Assembly (NCBI GenBank): GCA_904394215.1
Contig: CAJFNF010000034.1
Coordinates: 1-44,218, forward strand
Reading direction: 5' to 3'
DNA length: 44,218 nt
Source: an uncultured Faecalibacterium sp.
GTDB taxonomy: Bacteria; Bacillota; Clostridia; Oscillospirales; Ruminococcaceae
In this document: positions 19,802 to 28,132 of the stretch, one piece after another
Layout of the letters: each line of letters begins with the position of its first letter
Position numbering within the stretch: position 1 is the stretch's first letter
Position numbers and translations under genes: made by a program
The notes under the pieces: generated by a model
Seen by the model: the letters and a program-made list of their open reading frames with translations, nothing else
Told to the model about the DNA's origin: nothing
The model's database searches: none

Positions 19802-22596
19802 AATTGTCATCAAAGGGGCCCGGGAGCACAACCTGAAAAACGTCAGCCTGACCCTGCCCCGGGAAAAATTCATTGTCATGACCGGCCTGTCGGGGTCGGG
19901 CAAATCCAGCCTGGCCTTTGACACCATCTACGCCGACGGCCAGCGCCGTTATGTGGAGAGTCTGTCCAGCTATGCCCGGATGTTCCTGGGCCGGATGGAC
20001 AAGCCGGACGTGGACGAGATCACCGGCCTGTCGCCGGCCATCTCCATCGACCAGAAGACCACCAGCCACAACCCCCGGTCCACCGTGGGCACCGTCACCG
20101 AGATTTACGATTATCTCCGCCTGCTCTACGCCCGGATCGGCGTGCCCCACTGCCCGGTGTGCGGCCGGGTCATCAGCCAGCAGAGCGTGGACGAGATGGT
20201 GGACGCCGTCCTCAAGCTGGAAGAGGGGACCAAGTTCCAGGTGCTGGCACCGGTGGTCCGCCAGCGCAAGGGTACCCAGCAGAAAGAGCTGGACGCCGCC
20301 CGGCGGGGCGGCTACACCCGGGTAAAGATCGACGGCAGCATGTACGACCTGGACGAGGAGATCACCCTGGAAAAGAACATCAAGCACACGGTGGAAATCG
20401 TGGTGGACCGCCTGGTGATCCGCAAAGGGGTCCGCAGCCGGCTGGCCGACTCCCTGGAGACCGCCCTGGGCCTCACCGGCGGGGTGGCCGAGGTGGAGGT
20501 CATCGGCGGGGACACCATGACCTTCAGCCAGAATTTCGCCTGCCCCGAGCACGGCGTATCCATCAGTGAGCTGACCCCCCGGCTGTTCTCCTTCAACAAT
20601 CCCCAGGGCGCCTGTGAAAAATGCACCGGCCTGGGCATCTTCATGAAGGTGGACGAGGACCGGATCATCCCCAACCGCAGCCTGTCCATCCGTCAGGGGG
20701 CCATCAAGGCCAGCGGCTGGTACTACGCCGAGGGCTCGGTCAGCGAGATGTACTACAACGCCTTGGGCAAAAAGTACGGCTTCACCCTGGACACCCCCAT
20801 CAAGGAGTTCAGCCGCCCTGCCTTGAACGCCCTGCTCTACGGAACCAACGGGGAAAAGCTGGAACTCCACCGCACCAACGAGTTTGGCAGCGGCAAGTAT
20901 TACGGAGAATTCGAGGGCATTGTGGAAAACCTGGAACGGCGTTTCCGTGAGACCAACAGCGAGTGGGTCAAGGAAGAAATCGCCGGGGTGATGTCCAGTG
21001 TGGAATGCCCCGCCTGCCACGGCCAGCGGCTCAAGCCGGTGGTGCTGGCGGTGACGGTGGGGGATGTGAACATCAGCCAGTTCTGTGAGATGTCCATCCG
21101 GGACGAGCTGAACTTCATCAAGGAAAATGAGACAAAGCTCACCGAAAAACAGCGCCAGATCGGCGATCAGATTTTGAAGGAAATCCGCACCCGCCTGGAG
21201 TTCCTCCAGAGCGTGGGCCTGGATTACCTGACCCTGGCCCGGTCGGCGGGGACTTTGTCGGGCGGCGAGAGCCAGCGGATCCGGCTCACCACCCAGATCG
21301 GCAGCGCCCTGTCGGGGGTGCTGTATGTGCTGGACGAGCCCAGCATCGGCCTCCATCAGCGGGACAACGACAAGCTGATTGCCACCCTGAAGCACCTGCG
21401 GGACCTGGGCAACACCGTCATCGTGGTGGAACACGATGAGGACACCATCCGGGCCGCCGACTATATTGTGGATGTGGGCCCCGGGGCCGGGGTCCACGGC
21501 GGCGAGATTGTGGCCGCCGGCAAGGTGAAGGATATCTGCAAGGTCAAGCGGAGCATCACCGGCGACTATCTGTCGGGCCGCAAGCGGATTGCGGTGCCCC
21601 AGACCCGCCGCCCCGGCAACGGCCACTGCCTGCGGGTGCTGGGGGCCCGGGAAAACAACCTTCACAACCTGACGGTGGACTTCCCCCTGGGGACCTTCAC
21701 CTGCGTCACCGGCATCTCGGGCTCGGGCAAATCCAGCCTGGTGAACGAGATCCTCTACAAGACCCTGGCAGGGGAGCTGAACGGCGCCCGCACCCGCCCC
21801 GGCAAAAATGACGGCGTCGAGGGGCTGGAATATGTGGACAAGGTCATCGGCATCGACCAGCAGCCCATCGGCCGCACCCCCCGCTCCAACCCCGCCACCT
21901 ATACCGGGGTGTTCAATGATATCCGTTCGGTCTTTGCCCAGACCCAGGATGCCAAGATGCGGGGCTATGGCCCCGGCCGGTTCAGCTTCAACGTCAAGGG
22001 AGGCCGGTGCGAGGCCTGCGAGGGCAACGGCATTTTGCAGATCGAGATGCACTTTTTGCCCGACGTCTATGTGCCCTGCGAGGTCTGCAAGGGCGCCCGG
22101 TACAACCGGGAGACCCTGGAGGTCAAGTACAAGGAAAAGACCATCTCGGACGTGCTGAACATGACGGTGGAGGAGGCCTGCGTCTTTTTTGCCAACCAGC
22201 CCAAGATTGCCCGCAAGCTCCAGACCCTGCTGGATGTGGGCCTGGGATATGTGACGCTGGGCCAGAGCGCCACCACCCTGTCGGGCGGCGAGGCCCAGCG
22301 GGTCAAGCTGGCCAACGAGCTGGCCCGCCGCTCCACCGGCAAGACGGTGTATATCGAAGCTGGTGGATGCCGGCAACACGGTGATCGTCATCGAGCACAA
22401 CCTGGACCTGATCAAGTGCGCCGACTATATCATTGACCTGGGCCCCGAGGGGGGCAGCGCCGGCGGCGAGATTGTGGCCACCGGCACCCCCGAGCAGGTG
22501 GCCCAGGTGCCCGGCAGCTTCACCGGCCAGTACCTGAAAACCATGCTGGAGCGGGACCGTCAGGCCCGGGAGCAGGAAGAATCTGCAAAAAATTAA
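19788..22596 (+). pseudogene. uvrA: Excinuclease ABC subunit A, frameshifted near the C-terminus
   Basis: The damage-recognition ATPase of nucleotide excision repair. It starts at a TTG (19788) after AAAAGGAAG, inside the end of uvrB. The first ABC half is complete: Walker [18 protein letters not shown], the zinc cluster [16 protein letters not shown] and [10 protein letters not shown]. The second half has [13 protein letters not shown], the zinc cluster CEACEGNG and [15 protein letters not shown]. Then, after KTVYI near 22355, the frame breaks. The Walker B block LDEPTTGLH and the following helix are missing, and reading resumes in another frame at [18 protein letters not shown]. About 60 bases are lost. 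If real, the second ATPase site would be dead and repair impaired; assembly error is a serious alternative. Confidence 0.88.
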
Positions 22597-22605
22597 AAAA
22601 ATGGC

Positions 22606-22634
22606 TTGACAAGCCCCCCTAAACTGAGTATAAT
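22606..22634 (+). promoter_or_regulatory. tRNA-Pro promoter
   Basis: A perfect TTGACA (22606-22611), a 17-base spacer and a perfect TATAAT (22629-22634), 43 bases before the tRNA. The spacer ends in AAACTGAG, as in the capD-like promoter. Confidence 0.92.
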
Positions 22635-22677
22635 AGCCCATGTCGCCCCGCTCTGGTAGGATCGCGGAGGTTGATAT

Positions 22678-22755
22678 CCGGGTGTAGCGCAGTTTTGGTA
22701 GCGCGCTTGAATGGGGTTCAAGAGGCCGTGAGTTCGATTCTCGCCACTCGGACCA
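22678..22755 (+). tRNA. tRNA-Pro (anticodon GGG)
   Basis: A 78-base cloverleaf. The acceptor stem CCGGGTG pairs with CACTCGG (one G-T). The D arm is GCGC...GCGC, the anticodon stem CTTGA/TCAAG with loop ATGGGGT gives anticodon GGG, and the T arm contains GTTCGATTC. CCA is encoded. The GTGTAGCGCAG stretch after the acceptor is normal for tRNA-Pro. The prophage begins directly downstream, so the 3' half is a candidate attachment site, although no second copy is present in the window. Confidence 0.95.
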
Positions 22756-22760
22756 AAATG

Positions 22761-22809
22761 AAAACCGGCGAATCTGCGATGAAAAAGACCGTAGGTTCGC
22801 CGGTTTTTT
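22761..22809. terminator. Terminator after tRNA-Pro, at the prophage edge
   Basis: AAAACCGGCGAA pairs with TTCGCCGGTTTT, followed by T on the plus strand; the minus strand also ends in TTTTCATTTT. It can stop the tRNA transcript and, from the other side, the prophage lysis operon. The rest of 22597-22948 holds the tRNA, its promoter and a second hairpin; no gene is seen. Confidence 0.85.
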
Positions 22810-22883
22810 GATATTTATGGGTGGGGAAGAGGTGTTAATACTGGGGCGCTTGCGTCTCGCGTACTCAACACCTTACTCAAGCT

Positions 22884-22923
22884 GAGAGCCCCCGGAGCAG
22901 TGATGCCCCGGGGGCTCTCTTTT
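22884..22923 (+). terminator. Second strong hairpin past the tRNA
   Basis: GAGAGCCCCCGG pairs perfectly with CCGGGGGCTCTC, followed on the plus strand by TTTTG. On the minus strand there is no T run. It would stop transcription entering the prophage from the chromosome and so protect the lysis genes from antisense reading. Confidence 0.7.
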
Positions 22924-22948
22924 GTGTAGCTATTCAGCTCAGCCAGAG

Positions 22949-23203
22949 TTACTTGCCCTGTGCCCGCCGCATGGCGGCGTCGCCCAGCTTTGCTGCCGGG
23001 GTGAAGCTGTTGTTCTTCCACCAGGCGGCTACGCTGGCTGCCACGGTGAGGCCGGTGGTGACCAGGGTCTCCACCTGGCTGTCCTCAATGGGAAGCACGG
23101 GGTGGCCGGTGGCCGACAGGATCTGGTTGGTCAGGGCCAGGGCCAGGCAAACGGTCCGGGCGATGGTGCCGGCGGTGGTGCTCAGGTTGGTGTTGGTGTT
23201 CAT
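22949..23203 (-). CDS. Phage holin, SPP1 family
   Basis: An 84-residue membrane protein. Two hydrophobic stretches (residues 10-30 and 48-62) flank a short loop (GHPVLPIEDSQVETLVTTG), and the family's WWKNNSFTPAAKLGD motif follows. SPP1-type holins form the membrane lesion that lets the endolysin reach the wall. The family, size and last place in the late operon all agree. The ATG follows AAAGGGGAAAAG. Confidence 0.9.
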   Translation of the reverse strand: MNTNTNLSTTAGTIARTVCLALALTNQILSATGHPVLPIEDSQVETLVTTGLTVAASVAAWWKNNSFTPAAKLGDAAMRRAQGK

Positions 23204-23311
23204 ACTTTTCCCCTTTCTTTCAAAACATGTTCAAAAACGGGTCAAAAAAGTGAATGAAACTTTGAAAACCCTTTGAAACCTACTAAAAATCCTCAAAAAA
23301 GCGGGTATGGA

Positions 23312-23605
23312 TCAATCTGTGGCGCGGTGCAGCCGTTCCAGGGCGTCGGCTTTGGCTTCCAGATCAGAAAGCCGATGGTCGGCGACCTTGCTCTTTTCCT
23401 CCAAAACAGGCACCCGCTGGGCGAAGTTGTTGTGTGCCCGAACCTCTCGGGTCAATTCCTCCAGCTTGGTGTCGGTGACTGCCTGGTGTTCGGCGAGCTG
23501 GGCTTGTACCTTATCGCTGATCTTGCGGTTGCTGGAAAACACCCCGATCAGGGAAAGGCCGCCGGTAATGGCTGCGCTTAGAACGGCCGCAATAATGCTG
23601 TCCAT
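23312..23605 (-). CDS. Small membrane protein with coiled coil, holin/XhlA-like position
   Basis: 97 residues from the ATG at 23605, which has GGGAGGG just upstream; the frame is open further but without a better start. The N-terminus is one membrane segment (IIAAVLSAAITGGLSLIGVF). The rest is a charged coiled coil (TKLEELTREVRAHNNFAQRVPVLEEK...). Such proteins lie between endolysin and holin in many phages of Firmicutes and may help lysis. I recognise the general type, not a defined family. Confidence 0.72.
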   Translation of the reverse strand: MDSIIAAVLSAAITGGLSLIGVFSSNRKISDKVQAQLAEHQAVTDTKLEELTREVRAHNNFAQRVPVLEEKSKVADHRLSDLEAKADALERLHRATD

Positions 23606-23621
23606 CGGTGTGCCCTCCCTC

Positions 23622-24029
23622 TTATGCTGTGCGGTAGTCCCAGCGGCTCTTGTCCGCCCGAACGTCAATGTGAACGAACGTGTTGTAGATCCCGAGGCCG
23701 CCGTGGTTGCCCAGCAGGGTTTCGGCGTAGGCGTAGACCTCTGCGGGGGTGTGGCCCTCCACCCAAATGTCCGCGGCCAGGCCGTTGCAGTGCTGGCTCT
23801 TGGGGCTGCTGCCTTTCTGCTTGGCGTTGTACGCCACCGTCCGGTAGCCCGAAGTGATGTGTAGCGGTGCCCCGAAATGCACCCGGATGTTCTCCAAAAT
23901 GCCGACCAGGGTGGGGCTGTTAAACACCGGTCTGCTGCCGTCTTTGCAGGCGAATTCGTGGACCTGGATGTGCGCCGACAGCTGCCGGTTGGCCTCGGTG
24001 GTTGCGTCGTAAACCTTCACATCATACAT
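23622..24029 (-). CDS. Endolysin, peptidase M15 family
   Basis: 135 residues from the ATG at 24029 (AAAGGA upstream). It is a zinc peptidase of the D-Ala-D-Ala carboxypeptidase-like M15 family that cuts peptidoglycan cross-links. The zinc ligands are visible: the His and Asp of SQHCNGLAADIWV near residue 88 and the His of FVHIDVRAD near 122. The fold signature LHITSGYRTVAYNA precedes them. It has no signal peptide, so it needs the holin to leave the cell. It lies directly upstream of the two holin-type genes and overlaps the preceding gene by 8 bases. Confidence 0.9.
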   Translation of the reverse strand: MYDVKVYDATTEANRQLSAHIQVHEFACKDGSRPVFNSPTLVGILENIRVHFGAPLHITSGYRTVAYNAKQKGSSPKSQHCNGLAADIWVEGHTPAEVYAYAETLLGNHGGLGIYNTFVHIDVRADKSRWDYRTA

Positions 24030-24438
24030 AATGCGTATCCTTTCTTTTGACCGTAGCTCCCACCAGCCTCGCAATGCTCTGCAAGTCGCAGATGGGCGCC
24101 TCATAAAAAGCCTGATTCCAGAGCCAGAAATCCGGGTGATCCTGTCTCTGGTAGCGTTTGCACAGCAGGGCGCCCCAGATCTTGTCCCACCGCTTTTGGT
24201 GGTCGGCGTCCTTGCGCTCCAGGGTGGAGCGAATGGCGGCAATCAGCCGGCCCCGTTCCAGTCCCTGACCGTCATCATCCGGGGCCAGGAAATCGTGGGC
24301 GGCTTTGCTCTTGATGGTGCAGATCTGCCGCCCTTCATGGTAGATGAACCGCCCCTGCTGTTCCAGCCGGGTGCCGCGGGGGATGTTCACCGGGCCGTTG
24401 ATGCCGAGGAATTTTGCCCGCCGGGTTGCCACATACAT
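24022..24438 (-). CDS. Phage protein of unknown function
   Basis: 138 residues from the ATG at 24438, which overlaps the stop of the previous gene as TGATG and has GGAGG upstream. It is a soluble basic protein with no signal peptide or membrane segment. The first third reads like a small beta domain (MYVATRRAKFLGINGPVNIPRGTRL). The rest is helical and rich in charged residues, with several Trp. I do not recognise the family. It is placed between the tail-fibre module and the lysis module. Confidence 0.75.
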   Translation of the reverse strand: MYVATRRAKFLGINGPVNIPRGTRLEQQGRFIYHEGRQICTIKSKAAHDFLAPDDDGQGLERGRLIAAIRSTLERKDADHQKRWDKIWGALLCKRYQRQDHPDFWLWNQAFYEAPICDLQSIARLVGATVKRKDTHYV

Positions 24439-25145
24439 CAGGACACCTCCGTCCACTGCCACAGTCCGGCGGTGTCAGGAGCCCAGACACAGGGGGCCAT
24501 GGCCAGGTTGCACAGGTACACTTTGCCGTTGTAGCTGTAGTACTTGTCCTTTTCGGTGTCCATCCCATAGACAAAGGGGATAGGATCCTCCAGGGTGCCG
24601 GCATGCTGCTTTTCCACAGGACGGTAAATGGCCAGCATCCCCTCGTCGTGGGGCGCCTGGTGGGCCTGGGGTGTCACAGCCTGCACTACCCGGTACAGCT
24701 GACCGCCGTCGTTGATGATGGTGTTTGCCTCCAGCTGGGCGCCTGCCGCAAGCACCTCGTCCCAGGTGCAGAACAGGTCCGGCATCTCCAACGCCGTGTT
24801 GTCCGGGATGTCTGCGGCCTGCTGCACATACATCCGGGCGGCGGTGCGCAGCTGGGTGGACATGGCGGACACGCCCTCTGCGGCGGTCTGGGCAGTCTGT
24901 ACCTGCTGCTGCATGGCCTGCAGCTCCTGACCGCTGTCCACCTCAGTGACCAGCACCGTGGGCAGGCCGGGAGACATCTGGGGATTGCCGAACAGGTTAT
25001 AGGGCTGGCTGGCAAAAGCCACACCCTGCGGCGTTTCGCCTGCCTTGCACAGCACAAAACAGCCGTTTTTGGAAAGGCGGATATAGGTCGGTGCATCGGT
25101 CATGCCGATGGCTTCGCCAGTGATTTGGTTAGTAATTCTATACAT
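24438..25145 (-). CDS. Phage tail-associated protein with a C-terminal carbohydrate-binding (CBM5/12-like) module
   Basis: 235 residues. The N-terminus (MYRITNQITGEAIGMTDAPTYIRL) is a small domain seen in many clostridial phage proteins after the fibre gene. A helical stretch with Gln/Ala repeats (AMQQQVQTAQTAAEG) follows. Two W/Y-rich C-terminal blocks (ADIPDNTALEMPDLFCTWDE...; YSYNGKVYLCNLAMAPCVWAPD...LWQWTEV) match the pattern of chitin/cellulose-binding CBM5/12 modules. It is probably a fibre accessory that binds surface glycan. The start ATG at 25145 follows AGAAAG. The hairpin at 25163-25182 lies just upstream, between this gene and the fibre. Confidence 0.75.
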   Translation of the reverse strand: MYRITNQITGEAIGMTDAPTYIRLSKNGCFVLCKAGETPQGVAFASQPYNLFGNPQMSPGLPTVLVTEVDSGQELQAMQQQVQTAQTAAEGVSAMSTQLRTAARMYVQQAADIPDNTALEMPDLFCTWDEVLAAGAQLEANTIINDGGQLYRVVQAVTPQAHQAPHDEGMLAIYRPVEKQHAGTLEDPIPFVYGMDTEKDKYYSYNGKVYLCNLAMAPCVWAPDTAGLWQWTEVS

Positions 25146-25162
25146 ATATGAAATCTTTCTTT

Positions 25163-25211
25163 TCACCCGCTTTCGCGGGTGAGGATAGGGGGGGTGGATA
25201 CCCCCGGGGGA
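25163..25211 (-). promoter_or_regulatory. G/C run and GAAA-tetraloop hairpin after the fibre gene (DGR target-site-like)
   Basis: Reading the minus strand, the fibre stop codon is followed within one base by the 10-base run CCCCCGGGGG. Then come a C7 run and an 8-bp hairpin, TCACCCGC with GCGGGTGA around the loop GAAA (25182-25163). A G/C-only element followed by a short GC-rich hairpin with a 4-base GRNA-type loop is the known arrangement downstream of variable regions in phage diversity-generating retroelements. There is no T tract, so it is not a standard terminator. Confidence 0.5.
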
Positions 25212-27929
25212 TTAGACAGCAAAGCCGGCGAAAAGGCCGCCCGAATAGTTGGAATAGTTACCGTTGGGGGACCCGTCCGACAACAGCGTGCAGAAAGTGG
25301 CACTACCGGTGTTATCGGCAGAGCGCAGCCACACCCACACCGCGGAGAATGTAGAGTTGTGCTTATAGGCTACTTTAGAATTGCCCGCCTTAAAATAGTC
25401 GTATTGCATTTGACTATTTTTTTCGTACTGGTTGGCGTAGCTTCGACTTCCAAACACCTCAAACTCCGCCATCGGCCAGAGGTAGTCCGTCGTGGGGGTT
25501 ACAGCGCGGCTGCTGTTGCTGCCTCCGGTGTTATCGGTGTACTTGGTCACCGACTTCATGACGGCCCGCAGATCGGCCGGAAGGGCTGCCAGCAGGCTGG
25601 CAGCAGGGGGGCTGCTGGGGGTGCCGCTGTTGCCGAGAGTGTTTTTACGCATTTCACTGGTATTCCAGCCGCCGCTATTAGAGCCGTTGCCATTCATGAC
25701 AAAATACCCAGAACTGGTATAGCTGTTGTACCGGCTATCACACAGGGCCACCATCTTGCCGCTGATCTTGCCCAATGCAAAATGAGTTTTGTTGTTCCCT
25801 TCCAGGGCGGCATTGTGGTTGATGCCAAGGATAAAAGCTGTAATAACAAGGTGGGAAAGATACAGATTGCCAACAAGACCGTTGAGCGTAACGTCTTTGC
25901 CGTCCCCAACGTCGTAATAGTCGCCCAGCTTGCCGGATGCAGACAGTTCATGGATCTGCGCCCAGGTTGCGTCATTCATATTTTCGGGAGGGCCATAAGA
26001 CAGCTCCACAGAATAGTTCTGGTATGCGTTGCACTGTACACTATCGCTTGTGCTGTCGCTGCCCAGGGATGCTGACACTGTCCAGGCGCCGGTGTTGGGT
26101 AGGTAGAACTTGACGGTGCCGCCGGTATCGGTCAGGGTGGTTGCGCCGTTTTTGGCGGTGATGGTAGACCCTGCCGGGGCAGTAACCGTCAGAGTAATAA
26201 ACGCCAAGGACACCCGGTATTCCTGCCCGGACTGACTCACCTGCACAGCCGTGCTGTTAGACAATGCGTTTTTGTAAGTCGCGTTCACAGTGTAGCTGCC
26301 GGGTTTGGTGACAGTCAGAGTGACTGTGCCATCGCTGCCGGCCTCACCGGATACAGCCTGGCCGTCCAGAGAAGCGTTGACCGTGGCCCCCTGGACAGCG
26401 GTAGCCTTGATGGTAGCGCTAAAATAGGACAGCTCGGTGCTATAATCCTCATACGCGGAACAATCCACGCTGCCGGTAGCCGTCTGGCCGTTCAGCGTTG
26501 CTTTTGTTGTCCATGTACCGGCATTAGGAAGCCAGAATTTGACACTGCCGCTGTCTGCGGTGCCGGTAAGGGTGGTATCCGCGTGCTTAATCTCAACGGT
26601 AGAGCCTGCAGGCGCAGTAACAGTCAGAGTGCAAAACCGGACAGTTACCTGATAAACCGGGGCATCATCCTGGTCCTGAATATCCACCTGGGCGGGCTGA
26701 GTAACGCCGTCTGCATATGTGGCTGTAATGGTCCATGCACCGGGTTTGCTCACCTGAATGGAGACGCTTCCATCGAGAGTCGCGCCGCTGATTTCGGTGT
26801 CATCTAAGGCGGCTTTGACCATGGCGCCATCGGGAGCGCCGATCACAGTGACCCGTACATAAGCTTTAAACGGGTCATAATCCAGGGACACGCTATAGGT
26901 TTCTCCCGCCTGCGCCACGTTGACCGTGCGCGAATCCTGCAGATCCCCCAGGGAGGCGGTAACGGTCCAGGTACCGGTCTCCAGCACCTGGAAGGTCAGG
27001 GGCGTGCCGGAAGAGTCCACCGTCCGGGTGTAGCTCTTGGTACCTTTTTTCAGCACGACAGTGCTGCCTGCAGGGGCGGTAACCACAACGGTTGATACGG
27101 ATACCCCGCCGCCCCCTCCGATGGAGAGCAGCTCCTGAATGGCGTCTTGCACGGTGGTAGACATCAGAGGAGTTCCGGTGTTGCGGAAGGGGATTCCCTC
27201 GGCGTCCAGTTCTACTCGGCCGGTTTTGCTATTAACTGATACCACAGGGCCGTCTTTCAGGATCTGGTCTAACTGATCGGCGACAGATTCTGCCCGGCCA
27301 GCCGCGCTTTCTGCCTGTGTAGCTGCACTGTTGGCGGCCTGAAGCGCCTGGTCAGTCCTGGAGGCTGCGGATTCAGCCTGCGCTGTGGCATCCTTTACGG
27401 CGGCCTGGGCAGCCTGAGTGGCGGCCTCGGTCAGGGTGGAATCCATTTGCTCCATAGCCTGCTGCGCTTTTTGAGCGGCGGCTTCGGCCCGGTCTGCAGC
27501 CTGCGTAGCGCTTTCGCTGGGGAGATCAGGGTTGTCTGCGTCCTTGGCGGCGCCGGTACGCACGTCACACAGCAGCTCCCATGTACTGAGTCGACCGCCG
27601 TCTGCGTTCAGCAGGCCTACATTGATGGCCACCGGGCCGGCGGTCTCGGTGATGTGCCAGTCCAGCTCAATGGTTAAGGCATTATCCTCCAGCTGCCATG
27701 CCTGTCTGGTTTCGTCGCCTTCCAATGCAATTTTGTCATAACTGCCCACGGTATTGCCACGACGCCAGCCAATGACGCAGGTGGTGCCTGCCGGGGGCTG
27801 GTAAGGCTGACCCCCAGCATACAGGTCCAGCTGAATGTACCGGCTGTACAGGTCCCCGGCAGCGGCGTATACATGGGGCTGCACTCCCGGGGTATTGAGG
27901 TCTATCGAAATTCGCTGCAGATTGGTCAT
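25212..27929 (-). CDS. Receptor-binding tail fibre (BppU N-terminus, Ig-like repeats, lectin-like C-terminal domain)
   Basis: 905 residues. Residues 1-140 resemble the N-terminal domain of baseplate upper proteins (BppU), which attaches the fibre to the baseplate. Residues 140-235 are an Ala/Gln/Glu coiled coil (SATQAADRAEAAAQKAQQAM). A Gly hinge (IGGGGGVSVS) leads to five beta-sandwich repeats of about 75 residues, each starting like TVTAPAGST and containing GxWTV, between about 280 and 645. Residues 646-905 form a DUF6273-like, C-type-lectin-like domain that ends in WLRSADNTG...GGLFAGFAV. The gene is placed after Tal, as expected for the host-recognition protein. The stop is followed by a target-site-like G/C run and hairpin. 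The start overlaps the preceding small gene by 4 bases. Confidence 0.85.
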   Translation of the reverse strand: MTNLQRISIDLNTPGVQPHVYAAAGDLYSRYIQLDLYAGGQPYQPPAGTTCVIGWRRGNTVGSYDKIALEGDETRQAWQLEDNALTIELDWHITETAGPVAINVGLLNADGGRLSTWELLCDVRTGAAKDADNPDLPSESATQAADRAEAAAQKAQQAMEQMDSTLTEAATQAAQAAVKDATAQAESAASRTDQALQAANSAATQAESAAGRAESVADQLDQILKDGPVVSVNSKTGRVELDAEGIPFRNTGTPLMSTTVQDAIQELLSIGGGGGVSVSTVVVTAPAGSTVVLKKGTKSYTRTVDSSGTPLTFQVLETGTWTVTASLGDLQDSRTVNVAQAGETYSVSLDYDPFKAYVRVTVIGAPDGAMVKAALDDTEISGATLDGSVSIQVSKPGAWTITATYADGVTQPAQVDIQDQDDAPVYQVTVRFCTLTVTAPAGSTVEIKHADTTLTGTADSGSVKFWLPNAGTWTTKATLNGQTATGSVDCSAYEDYSTELSYFSATIKATAVQGATVNASLDGQAVSGEAGSDGTVTLTVTKPGSYTVNATYKNALSNSTAVQVSQSGQEYRVSLAFITLTVTAPAGSTITAKNGATTLTDTGGTVKFYLPNTGAWTVSASLGSDSTSDSVQCNAYQNYSVELSYGPPENMNDATWAQIHELSASGKLGDYYDVGDGKDVTLNGLVGNLYLSHLVITAFILGINHNAALEGNNKTHFALGKISGKMVALCDSRYNSYTSSGYFVMNGNGSNSGGWNTSEMRKNTLGNSGTPSSPPAASLLAALPADLRAVMKSVTKYTDNTGGSNSSRAVTPTTDYLWPMAEFEVFGSRSYANQYEKNSQMQYDYFKAGNSKVAYKHNSTFSAVWVWLRSADNTGSATFCTLLSDGSPNGNYSNYSGGLFAGFAV
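25215..25337 (-). other. Candidate variable region at the fibre C-terminus
   Basis: The last 41 codons of the fibre (from WVWLRSADN). In DUF6273/lectin-like proteins this is the ligand-binding tip. Codons such as AAC, ACC, GGT, AGT, GCC and TAT are scattered where related proteins tend to carry Asn, as adenine-directed mutagenesis of AAC/AAT codons would give. No template repeat or reverse transcriptase lies in the window, so this remains a candidate. Confidence 0.35.
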
Positions 27930-28114
27930 ACAGGATCATCCTCCTTCGTCTTGGTAAATGCACCATGAGTGTAGCTATAGTCCGCAGCTCTGCCTTCCGG
28001 TAACTTGTCCACTACGACGGTTCCCTCCGGCAAAACCTCGGGGATGACCTCATCAGCCACCTGTCCTGCGCTGAGCACGCGACCGGTCTCGGGGTCGAAA
28101 TTTACCAAATACAT
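27926..28114 (-). CDS. Small tail-module protein
   Basis: A 62-residue acidic protein (MYLVNFDPETGRVLSAGQVADEV...). It lies between the tail endopeptidase and the fibre, and its stop overlaps the fibre start as ATGA. Small ORFs of this type are common at this place in phages of Firmicutes. The function is unknown; coupling to the fibre suggests a role in fibre assembly or dosage. Confidence 0.7.
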   Translation of the reverse strand: MYLVNFDPETGRVLSAGQVADEVIPEVLPEGTVVVDKLPEGRAADYSYTHGAFTKTKEDDPV

Positions 28115-28132
28115 GGGGTGCCTCTCCCTCCC

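Noticed and set aside
17693..22415. Long minus-strand open frames opposite uvrB and uvrA
   Set aside because: Same reason: shadows of two clearly recognised repair genes.
22884..22923. The strong palindrome as the terminator of the phage lysis operon
   Set aside because: On the minus strand no T run follows the stem. The hairpin at 22761-22809 fits that role better.
25163..25182. The GAAA hairpin as an intrinsic terminator after the fibre
   Set aside because: AAAAGAAAG rather than a T tract follows on the minus strand, and the next gene continues 18 bases later in the same operon.
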